Shown here: in pieces, positions 1 to 7,314 of the stretch
Layout: the number at the start of each line of letters is the position of its first letter
Numbering within the stretch: the first letter of the stretch is position 1
Assembly: GCA_007132225.1 (NCBI GenBank)
Contig: SLPB01000019.1
Location: 1-56,696, forward strand
Length of the DNA: 56,696 nucleotides
Source of the DNA: Bacteroidales bacterium
GTDB taxonomy: Bacteria > Bacteroidota > Bacteroidia > Bacteroidales > PUMT01
Direction: 5' to 3'
Notes under the pieces: model-generated
Database searches by the model: none
Told to the model about the DNA's origin: nothing
Seen by the model: the letters and a program-made list of their open reading frames with translations, nothing else
Program-made: the position numbers and the translations under genes

Positions 1-751
1 GAACCCGCCCACATGGGGCTTCATTCGTATAAAGTATAGTTAGCAATTTGTTTAACAATGTGTTACCAATTCATGATTCGGATATTTTACTTTTCAATCC
101 ATGGAACCCGCATGCTTTATTCATGCTATTTTGTCTGCCGAAGGCTGATGCGGGTTTCATCCTAATAAAACAGGTTAATCAAATTAATAATCAGTTAATT
201 ATTTTTTGCAGGTAATTCATGTTAAATGTTTCAAATGGATGGATCCCCCTGTTTTATTTATTTTATTTTGTGAGACTTTAGTATCAGGGGAATTCATATT
301 GTGATAATTATTAAGGTTATGTTAATTTTATAATTATATTTTATGGGATTATAAACAACTTTTCAATAATAGCTTTAATGGGCTGATTTAACCGTAGTTC
401 CTGGTACGGGAGTTTAAATATTTATAATTGGAACAACTAAAAAAAATAAACCGGCCGGTTCAGTCAAAGTTATAATAAAATCCTTTGTTCTGTACAATTA
501 ACCTTTCCGGGCGATCGTAACTGAAGCGGCAATTTTATAATTAATTTTTACGTTAAAAAATATATGAATTAATCTTTTATTATGTTCGGAAAAATGAAGA
601 TATAATTTATATACCTTCATTCGCAATTATAAAGTCATGCTTTTTTCACAGTGGCAAAATCAGGTATAACAGAAAATGTTGATCAGGTTTCTCCAGGGAG
701 TTTATAAAATCTCAATTCACTTTTTTTATTAATAATATAAAGCATGTTATT
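1..751. other. Long AT-rich gene-free region
   Basis: No open frame with recognisable protein content is seen on either strand. The stretch contains an interrupted inverted repeat (AACCCGCAT at 105-113 and ATGCGGGTT at 148-156) and one copy of an intergenic repeat (about 136-290) that recurs at 39273-39424. The rest is AT-rich and could hold the promoter of the radical SAM gene at 752, but no clear TTTG/TAnnTTTG pair is visible just before it. Confidence 0.6.
136..290 (+). repeat. Dispersed intergenic repeat, copy A
   Basis: This copy shares an ordered set of identical words with 39273-39424: TGCCGAA (136), CAGGTTAAT (171), GGTAATTCATGTT (211), AATGGATG (234) and TCAGGGG (284). Relative to CAGGTTAAT the words sit at -35, 0, +40, +63 and +113. 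In the other copy they sit at -36, 0, +36, +63 and +109. The near-constant spacing argues for common descent and against chance AT-rich similarity. There is no coding potential. Function is unknown; it could be a degenerate mobile remnant or a structured RNA. Confidence 0.5.
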
Positions 752-1843
752 ATGGATGAAAAAATAAGGAGTCGCAGAAAATTTTGCAGAGAAATTACTT
801 CCCTTTCTCTGGTTGGAATATTGCCAGTGCCAGTTTTACATGCATGCTTTTCCGGGGAATCTGAAAATCCCGGAAACCAATTAATGACCGATATGTCAAA
901 AGCTGACCAAAAGAAAAATAATTTTTTTGAACCGGGTTATTTAAGGCTTCACCGCACCGGGGAACTTCGTGCACGTGCCGATGTTTTGTGGGAAATGATG
1001 AATGTTTGCAGATTATGTCCGCGTAAATGTGGAAGTGACAGGATCAGCGGACAGAAAGGGGCCTATTGCAAGGCAACTTCCCAGCTCAGGGTTTCTTCAT
1101 ATAATCCTCATTTTGGTGAAGAAAAGCCCCTGGTGGGAACCAATGGTTCGGGAACTGTTTTTTTCACGCATTGCGGACTGCTTTGCGTGTTCTGTATTAA
1201 CTGGGAGGTTAGTCAGGGAGGAATGGGTAAGGACACCGGCATTAAGCAGCTAAGCGATATGATGCTCAGGCTCCAAAAAATGGGGTGTCACAATATTAAT
1301 GTTGTTTCTCCGAGCCATTACTCGCCGCATATACTGCTTGCGCTCGATAGAGCTGCATCAGAAGGGTTAAGGTTACCGCTTGTTTATAATACAAGTGGTT
1401 TTGAAAGGCTTGAAATACTTAAAATTCTGGATGGAATTGTCGATATTTATTTGTCAGATTTTAAATATTTTGATTCAGAAATGTCTGCTAAATATTCACC
1501 CGGGGCTGAGACTTATCCTGAAGTGACCAAAAAAGCACTTATTGAGATGAACCGGCAGGTTGGAATTGCTGATCCCAAAGCAAACAGCGGCATATTGCAA
1601 AGGGGCCTGATTATCAGGCATCTTGTAATGCCCAACAATGTAGGTAATACTGATCAATTATTGGAATGGATTGCCGGCAATCTTCCCAGGAATACATATG
1701 TGAACCTTATGTCACAGTACACACCTGTTTTCAGGGCTGATGAGTATCCGGAAATAAACCGCAGGATTACGGTAAAAGAATACAGAAACGCTATAAAATC
1801 TGCAATAGGTGCCGGCCTCACCAATCTTGATATCCAGGGATAG
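752..1843 (+). CDS. PflX-like radical SAM protein with Tat-like lipoprotein signal
   Basis: The 363-residue product carries a radical SAM cluster motif C141-x3-C145-x2-C148, preceded by a second cysteine set C86-x2-C89-x3-C93-x12-C106. Phrases such as GSGTVFFTHCGLLC and NPHFGEEKPLVG match the PflX/COG1313 branch of pyruvate-formate-lyase-activase-like radical SAM proteins, whose substrate is generally unknown. Unusually, the N-terminus has SRRKFCR (residues 7-13), a twin-arginine-like motif, then a hydrophobic stretch ending in LHAC (29-32), a possible lipobox. This predicts export of a folded Fe-S protein and anchoring to a membrane. The ATG at 752 is required to include the signal. No partner gene is obvious: the next gene, a GNAT, starts 138 bp downstream. 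The family call is firm; the export prediction is inference. Confidence 0.85.
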   Translation: MDEKIRSRRKFCREITSLSLVGILPVPVLHACFSGESENPGNQLMTDMSKADQKKNNFFEPGYLRLHRTGELRARADVLWEMMNVCRLCPRKCGSDRISGQKGAYCKATSQLRVSSYNPHFGEEKPLVGTNGSGTVFFTHCGLLCVFCINWEVSQGGMGKDTGIKQLSDMMLRLQKMGCHNINVVSPSHYSPHILLALDRAASEGLRLPLVYNTSGFERLEILKILDGIVDIYLSDFKYFDSEMSAKYSPGAETYPEVTKKALIEMNRQVGIADPKANSGILQRGLIIRHLVMPNNVGNTDQLLEWIAGNLPRNTYVNLMSQYTPVFRADEYPEINRRITVKEYRNAIKSAIGAGLTNLDIQG

Positions 1844-1944
1844 GCGAATTTAACCGGACCTGCCGGGTTTTCTCAAATTATATTTTATCAAGAGCAGAGG
1901 CCCCCGCTGTACTCTCATTTGAATCAGATTAATTTTAGTAATTT

Positions 1945-1978
1945 GCGGATTATTATTTAATGATTTTAATTAGTCCGC
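1945..1978 (+). promoter_or_regulatory. Hairpin abutting GNAT start codon
   Basis: GCGGATTA (1945-1952) can pair with TAGTCCGC (1971-1978) over 8 bp with one G-U pair. The structure ends three bases before the ATG at 1982, so it would occupy the ribosome landing zone. A role in translation control is only a possibility. Confidence 0.3.
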
Positions 1979-1981
1979 GAT

Positions 1982-2434
1982 ATGACCCTAATAAGAAGGG
2001 CATCCCCTGATGATAGCATGATTATTTCCGGTTTTCAGAAAAAACTGGCATATGAAACAGAAAATATAAGTCTTGATCCCTGCACTGTTGAAAAAGGCGT
2101 TAGAGCTGTATTTTCTGATCCTGCCAAAGGTTGTTATTATATTGCTGAAATCGGAGATATAATTGCTGGATCCCTGCTCACAACCGATGAATGGAGTGAC
2201 TGGAGAAACGGACATATAATCTGGATCCAGTCTGTGTATGTATTGCCACTTTACAGAAATAAAGGTGTATTCAGGCGTTTATATTCACATATTAAGCAAA
2301 TTGTTGTGAATAATCCTGATTATATGGGTATACGTTTATATGTTGATAAAACTAACAGAACAGCCCTTGAAGTGTACAGACAAATCGGAATGAATGATGA
2401 ACATTACCAGATGTTTGAATGGATAAGTTCTTAA
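1982..2434 (+). CDS. GNAT family N-acetyltransferase
   Basis: The 150-residue protein has the GNAT fold pattern. It starts with the typical strand 'IRRASPDDSMIISGF'. The acetyl-CoA region is 'SVYVLPLYRNKGVFRRLYSHI' (about residues 84-104), where R/Q-x-x-G-x-G/A is represented by RNKGVF. The C-terminal part 'LYVDKTNRTALEVYRQIGM' contains the conserved N-x-x-A-x-x-x-Y/F-x-x-x-G-F/M signature. It probably acetylates a small molecule or an amino group in the cytoplasm; the substrate cannot be read from sequence. The glycosyltransferase starts 42 bp downstream on the same strand, so the two are probably co-transcribed. Confidence 0.85.
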   Translation: MTLIRRASPDDSMIISGFQKKLAYETENISLDPCTVEKGVRAVFSDPAKGCYYIAEIGDIIAGSLLTTDEWSDWRNGHIIWIQSVYVLPLYRNKGVFRRLYSHIKQIVVNNPDYMGIRLYVDKTNRTALEVYRQIGMNDEHYQMFEWISS

Positions 2435-2476
2435 TTGTATAACAGGTATTTTTAAATAATATTTTTTTACGGTACT

Positions 2477-3601
2477 ATGCAGGTGTGTTGGGTTATAGCA
2501 TTAAGCTTGGTATTCCTGTATTATGCATGGATCGGTTATTTTTATTACGGGTGGTTAAAAATTCCTTCTGATTTGCCTGGGCCTTTAAAAAACAGGAGAT
2601 ATGTTTCTATTATTGTTCCCGTTAGAAATGAAGAGAACAATATTGTATCACTGATCAAGTGTCTTACAACACTTGATTATCCAAAAAATTTTTTGGAAAT
2701 AATAATTATTGACGATCATTCAACTGATCATACTTACGATATCATAAAAGATTTCACTAAACTCAATGGGAACATCCGTTATTTCAAACTTGATAACAGT
2801 GAAACCGGAAAGAAATCAGCCATCAGAAAAGGCGTAACAGTCTCGCGGTTTCCTTTAATTCTGACAACTGATGCAGATTGCAAACCATCCCCATTATGGG
2901 TTAAAACCATGGTCAATTATTTTGAAACAAACTCCGTGGATCTTATAGCCGGTCCTGTGATAATGGAAGGAGACGGGGGGTTTTTTAACAGTTTTCAGCA
3001 GCTGGAATTTTTTAGTCTTCTGGGCTCAACAGCAGGTGCTATTTCTGTTGGCAATCCGGTGATGTGCAGTTCAGCAAATCTTGGATTCAAAAGAGATGCT
3101 TATCTTGAAAACAGTGACCCGGCATTAAAAAAGGTCACTTCAGGAGATGATGTATTTCTTTTATTTTCCGTACATAAAAATACAAATAGAAGCATCGGGT
3201 TTTTAAAATCCCGGGATGCATGTGTAATAACAAATGTGCAAAATAATCCTGATGATTTTATAAAGCAAAGACAAAGATGGGCATCAAAAAGTATTCATTA
3301 TACAACAAAAGCTTCAGTTTTTACCGCTTTGCTGGTTTTCACAATACATTTTTATGCAATTATCTGTTTATTAATTAGTTTGATCCTGCCCCAATTTTTA
3401 ATGATTGCAGTATTTATTTTCATTTTTAAATCATTTATTGATTTTCCATTTTTGTACAGTGTTGCAAGTTATTACGGGAAGAGGGGCTTAATGAAATATT
3501 TCCCCGCAATACAAGGGGCTTATTTTTTTTACATTGCCTATATTGCAATAACTTCAATTACCTGTGCTGTTAACTGGAAAGGACGAATTGTCAAATATTA
3601 A
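2477..3601 (+). CDS. Membrane-associated family 2 glycosyltransferase
   Basis: The 374-residue protein has an N-terminal membrane segment (about residues 4-20), then a GT-A domain starting 'YVSIIVPVRNEENNI'. It shows the DDHS motif (nucleotide binding), TTDADCKP (metal-binding DxD-type) and GDDVFLLF (catalytic acid region). The QRQRW motif near residue 264 is the Q-x-x-R-W signature of processive or polyprenyl-type GT2 enzymes. Two or three hydrophobic helices follow at the C-terminus. It probably transfers a sugar from a nucleotide donor to a lipid or polysaccharide acceptor at the inner membrane. It follows the GNAT gene by 42 bp, so a sugar-modification pair is plausible but unproven. Confidence 0.85.
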   Translation: MQVCWVIALSLVFLYYAWIGYFYYGWLKIPSDLPGPLKNRRYVSIIVPVRNEENNIVSLIKCLTTLDYPKNFLEIIIIDDHSTDHTYDIIKDFTKLNGNIRYFKLDNSETGKKSAIRKGVTVSRFPLILTTDADCKPSPLWVKTMVNYFETNSVDLIAGPVIMEGDGGFFNSFQQLEFFSLLGSTAGAISVGNPVMCSSANLGFKRDAYLENSDPALKKVTSGDDVFLLFSVHKNTNRSIGFLKSRDACVITNVQNNPDDFIKQRQRWASKSIHYTTKASVFTALLVFTIHFYAIICLLISLILPQFLMIAVFIFIFKSFIDFPFLYSVASYYGKRGLMKYFPAIQGAYFFYIAYIAITSITCAVNWKGRIVKY

Positions 3602-3768
3602 CGGATAACGGGAATGTCTTCATATTTTTTCTTATTCCTGTTTTTATTACTTTTGATGGTAGAAATATTTTCAATGTAAGAATATATTTTAAAAGAATTA
3701 TACATCGAAAAAGCAACGAAGTAATAAAACTTGAAATAATCTTTTTTATTAATTATATTTTTACTCAT

Positions 3769-5025
3769 ATGAAACTCACTAAACTTGTTTTTACTGCACT
3801 GGCACTTTTTTTAAGCAGCTTTACCGGTTATGCCATTTCAGATCCTGTTGCAACAATTAAAGTTGAATCAGGTGAATTTGAGCGGATTGATACGCCCTTG
3901 TCGCTTGAAATAGATGCTGTTACCAGGATAAATGAGGCAGAACTGAAATTGTATGAAGTTGTTGACGGCATTCATGTCCCCGTGGCTGTCCAATTCAGTC
4001 CGGGAGAACACAGGTATATGCACTGGATACTTACCGGAACAACAGGGCCAGATCAGATGAGGATTTTTGTACTTAAGAGAGAAAAAGCTGTTTTACCGGA
4101 GGGTGAAATGAGAATAGAAAAGGAGAATGGTGCGTATATATTTTTTTCCGGCAACAAACCTGTCCTGCAATACAATTCAGGAGTCACGATGCCCCCCGAG
4201 GGAACAAATCCTGCATATCAGCGCAGCGGGTATATTCATCCACTTTATGCCCCCAACAGTGCTGTTCTCACAAATATCCAACCATCCGATCATCTTCACC
4301 ACTATGGAATCTGGAATCCGTGGACCAAAACTACTTTCAGGGGAGAAGAAATCGATTTCTGGAATCTGGCCAAAGGAGAAGGAAGGGTCCGTTTTAGCGG
4401 GCTCATATCATTGAACCAGGGGGATGTATTTAGCTCCCTGCAGGTCCGCCATGAACATGTTGCCTGGCCATATTCGCTGCAAGAGACAGTAGCGATGAAT
4501 GAAATGCAGCAGATAAAAGTATTCAACAGAAATGATGGTTCCTTTTTGATTGATATATATTCCCGGCTTAGCCCTGTTGAAAAATTAATACTTGAAGAGT
4601 ACCGCTATGGAGGGTTTGTTCTGAGGGCTACTGAAAACTGGACCAATCAAAACAGCTATCTCTATACTTCTGAAGGACTGGACAGGGATAATGCCGACGG
4701 ACAAAGGGCCAGGTGGGTTGTAGTCAGCGGAGACAATCCTGAAGGCAAGGCAAGTATTATGATGATGGGTAATCCCTCCAATTATAATCATCCTGAACCT
4801 GTCAGGGTATGGAATTCTAATGCCAGAAGAGGAAGGGGTGATCATTTTATTAATTTTTCTCCTACAAGAAATACACAATGGATCCTTAATCCCGGCATTA
4901 ATTATTCACTGCGATACCGTATGCTCGTTTTTGACGGAGAAATGGATGATGAACAGGCAGAAAAGATCTGGAACGATTTTTCAAATCCCCCCGCCATATT
5001 AATTGAAAAGCAGCCCGGTAGATAA
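3769..5025 (+). CDS. DUF6807 (PmoA-like) exported protein
   Basis: The 418-residue protein starts with a Sec signal peptide (residues 1-22, hydrophobic core then GYA). The body matches the family annotated as 'methane oxygenase PmoA' or DUF6807, with SDHLHHYGIWNPW in the middle and GDHFINFSPTRNTQW near the C-terminus. Despite the name it is not a methane monooxygenase subunit. The family is common in Bacteroidetes and Planctomycetes near sugar-degradation genes, and its chemistry is unresolved. The paired histidines in HLHHYG could bind a metal or substrate. The gene downstream encodes an exported Gfo/Idh/MocA protein, a frequent companion of DUF6807, suggesting shared work on a periplasmic carbohydrate. 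Confidence 0.8.
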   Translation: MKLTKLVFTALALFLSSFTGYAISDPVATIKVESGEFERIDTPLSLEIDAVTRINEAELKLYEVVDGIHVPVAVQFSPGEHRYMHWILTGTTGPDQMRIFVLKREKAVLPEGEMRIEKENGAYIFFSGNKPVLQYNSGVTMPPEGTNPAYQRSGYIHPLYAPNSAVLTNIQPSDHLHHYGIWNPWTKTTFRGEEIDFWNLAKGEGRVRFSGLISLNQGDVFSSLQVRHEHVAWPYSLQETVAMNEMQQIKVFNRNDGSFLIDIYSRLSPVEKLILEEYRYGGFVLRATENWTNQNSYLYTSEGLDRDNADGQRARWVVVSGDNPEGKASIMMMGNPSNYNHPEPVRVWNSNARRGRGDHFINFSPTRNTQWILNPGINYSLRYRMLVFDGEMDDEQAEKIWNDFSNPPAILIEKQPGR

Positions 5026-5158
5026 TGAAAGTTGTGTTATTGTGGCTGACTGTTGATGATAAGAGTAAGTTGCAGATAAAAAGAGATTTTTACATAATGT
5101 CTCTTGTAGTATAGTTGAAAAAACAGGTTTTTTTATTTAATAATTAATTTATATTTAT

Positions 5159-6556
5159 ATGAAACATTTTATTGTCTACAGTACCAAATTGATCCTCATC
5201 TTATTGTTTATGAATGCATGTTCAGAAAGAGAACCGGCTCAGTTTACCGGCGAGCTTAATGAAGTTAAACTCATTACACTTAACCCCGGTCATTTTCATG
5301 CTTATCTTGTTCAGAAAGATATGTATCATCAGGTTGATCCCCGGGTGCATATTTATGCTCCCGCAGGCCCTGAACTTGAAAATCACATCTCAATAATTGA
5401 GAACTACAACACTCGCGGGGAGGATCCCACTTCCTGGGATCTTGAAGTTTATGCCGGCGATGATTATCTTGAAAGGATGCTTGAAGAAAAAAAGGGTAAT
5501 GTTGTTGTTCTTGCCGGCAATAACCAGCGTAAAACAACTTACATTAAGCATTCCGTTGACGCCGGTCTGAATGTGCTTTCTGATAAGCCAATGGCCATCA
5601 ACACCGGTAATTTTCAACTGCTAAAGGATGCATTTGAATCTGCTGAAAAGAACAATGTTCTTTTGTATGACATAATGACTGAGAGATATGAGATAACCAG
5701 CATACTTCAAAAGGAGATTATGCAGATGCCATTGATTTTTGGTCAGCTTGAAAAAGGTAGTCCGGATGATCCTGCTGTTATCAAGGAGAGTGTCCATTAT
5801 CTTTTTAAATATGTATCCGGACAGGTACTTCGCCGCCCACCCTGGTATTTTGATGTAACCCAGCAGGGAGAAGGTATAGTTGATGTTACCACCCACCTTG
5901 TTGATCTTGTTCAGTGGGCCAGTTTCCCGGAAAAGATAATTGATTATGAACGGGATATTGAAATGATCTCCGCCAGAAGATGGCCGACTGCCGTTACCAG
6001 GAGTCAGTTTGAAAGCATTACCAGGGTGCCGGAATTTCCCGATTATTTGCAACCCTATATTGAAAATGATACTGTATTGCAGGTTTATTGCAATGGAGAA
6101 ATGAATTACAGCCTTAATGGCGTTCATTCACGGGTAATTGTTAAATGGGATTACCGTGCCCCGGAAGGTACCGGCGATACGCATTATTCTTTTACCAGGG
6201 GCAGCAAGGCCAATCTTATTATCAGGCAGGGCCAGGAACAGAATTTCAAACCTGTCCTTTATATAGAACCCTCAGATAATGATAATTTGGATGAATTTGA
6301 AAAAGTGCTTTTGAGTGAATTTACCAAAATCTCAGAAAAGTTTCCCGGGGTAGAACTAAAGAAGCTGGATAATATATGGGAAGTTGTGGTACCTGAGGTT
6401 TATGATGTGGGACATGAAGCGCATTTTGCACAGGTTACTGAAAAATATCTTCGGTTTCTGGTTGACGGGAAATTGCCGGACTGGGAGGTGCCAAATATGA
6501 TAGCTAAATATTATACGACCACAAGGGCCCTCGAAATGGCCATGGAGTCTGAATAA
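5159..6556 (+). CDS. Lipoprotein Gfo/Idh/MocA-type oxidoreductase
   Basis: The 465-residue protein begins with a lipoprotein signal ending in NAC (cysteine at residue 21). It then has a Gfo/Idh/MocA layout: Rossmann-like N-terminus, 'VLSDKPMAI' at the position of the usual EKP motif, and the C-terminal domain found in Bacteroidetes 'putative oxidoreductase' lipoproteins (GEGIVDVTTHLVDLVQW). The usual G-x-G-x-x-G nucleotide loop is replaced by LNPGHFHA, so cofactor binding may be altered or lost. The predicted location is the periplasmic face or outer membrane. It lies 133 bp after the DUF6807 gene, in the same direction, and a strong hairpin follows. Substrate is unknown; carbohydrate is likely from family and context. 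Confidence 0.8.
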   Translation: MKHFIVYSTKLILILLFMNACSEREPAQFTGELNEVKLITLNPGHFHAYLVQKDMYHQVDPRVHIYAPAGPELENHISIIENYNTRGEDPTSWDLEVYAGDDYLERMLEEKKGNVVVLAGNNQRKTTYIKHSVDAGLNVLSDKPMAINTGNFQLLKDAFESAEKNNVLLYDIMTERYEITSILQKEIMQMPLIFGQLEKGSPDDPAVIKESVHYLFKYVSGQVLRRPPWYFDVTQQGEGIVDVTTHLVDLVQWASFPEKIIDYERDIEMISARRWPTAVTRSQFESITRVPEFPDYLQPYIENDTVLQVYCNGEMNYSLNGVHSRVIVKWDYRAPEGTGDTHYSFTRGSKANLIIRQGQEQNFKPVLYIEPSDNDNLDEFEKVLLSEFTKISEKFPGVELKKLDNIWEVVVPEVYDVGHEAHFAQVTEKYLRFLVDGKLPDWEVPNMIAKYYTTTRALEMAMESE

Positions 6557-6595
6557 ATCGAGGATTATTTTCAGGCTGCATAAACATTGAAGAAT

Positions 6596-6643
6596 TTATT
6601 TCAACTAATAACGGGCCGAAAGGCCCGTTATTAGTTGAAATAA
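6596..6643 (+). terminator. Perfect 22-bp hairpin with GAAA loop
   Basis: The left arm 6596-6617 and right arm 6622-6643 are perfect reverse complements. They are closed by a C-G pair around GAAA (6618-6621), a GNRA tetraloop. The structure lies 40 bp after the oxidoreductase stop and about 115 bp before the sigma-factor gene. There is only a weak downstream T tract, so it may end the upstream transcript, protect its 3' end, or be a mobile palindrome. Confidence 0.7.
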
Positions 6644-6693
6644 GCCGGGATAATTTTTATTTGATTTCTGAAACCTGAAATTTTACGAATCCT

Positions 6694-6715
6694 ATAAGTT
6701 ATAACTGTAACTTAT
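6694..6715. promoter_or_regulatory. Dyad-symmetric operator candidate before the sigma operon
   Basis: ATAAGTTA (6694-6701) and TAACTTAT (6708-6715) form a perfect 8-6-8 inverted repeat, 42 bp before the ECF sigma-factor start. Its position and symmetry suit a dimeric regulator. No matching regulator is identified, and the site could instead overlap the promoter. Confidence 0.4.
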
Positions 6716-6757
6716 GGGTACCAGTCAGCGTCATAATATAAAACTGCCGGGAAAAAA

Positions 6758-7243
6758 ATGAGTATAGAGCATTTTAACAGATGTGTTGATGATCATTCCG
6801 ACGGAGTGTACCGTTTCATCCTTAAAAACATAAAGGATGAGGAAAAGGCACGTGACATTGTCCAGGATGCCTTTGAGAAGCTGTGGCATAAACTCGAAAC
6901 TGTTGCTCCGGAAAAGATAAAATCATATTTGTTCTCAACTGCCTACCATACAATGATAGATGTAATAAGGAAGGATAAGCGTATGATAGGCATGGAGATT
7001 ATCCATGATGAAATGTATTCACATTCTGCTCAATACACTGATTTGAATGAAGTATTACATGAAGCAGTTGATAAATTACCTGAAATACAGCGGTCTGTGC
7101 TGTTATTAAGGGATTATGAAGGATATTCATATAATGAAATTGCTGTTATAACCGGACTGAATCAGTCACAGGTGAAAGTATATATTTACCGGGCCCGGGA
7201 GAGCATGAAAAAATATATCGGGAAAATGGAAATGTTAATATAA
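6758..7243 (+). CDS. ECF-type RNA polymerase sigma factor
   Basis: The 161-residue protein has the two-domain sigma-70 ECF organisation. Region 2 is at about residues 5-75 ('DIVQDAFEKLWHKL', then 'KIKSYLFSTAYHTMIDVIRK'). Region 4 is at about residues 105-155 ('LPEIQRSVLLLRDYEGYSY' and the helix-turn-helix 'NEIAVITGLNQSQVKVYIYR'). It directs RNA polymerase to a specific promoter set. The next gene, 71 bp downstream, encodes a single-span membrane protein of anti-sigma type, and an outer-membrane protein follows. An envelope-sensing module is the simplest reading. An 8-bp dyad lies just upstream. Confidence 0.92.
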   Translation: MSIEHFNRCVDDHSDGVYRFILKNIKDEEKARDIVQDAFEKLWHKLETVAPEKIKSYLFSTAYHTMIDVIRKDKRMIGMEIIHDEMYSHSAQYTDLNEVLHEAVDKLPEIQRSVLLLRDYEGYSYNEIAVITGLNQSQVKVYIYRARESMKKYIGKMEMLI

Positions 7244-7314
7244 TACTTTAATTAAATATCGGTAATAAAATATTTAATAAGTTATTAAGTGTTAAAAAAT
7301 ATTAGTTTATAGTT

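Noticed and set aside
5621-6127. Minus-strand open frame of 168 residues inside the oxidoreductase gene
   Set aside because: Composition and lack of motifs mark it as a shadow of the lipoprotein oxidoreductase.
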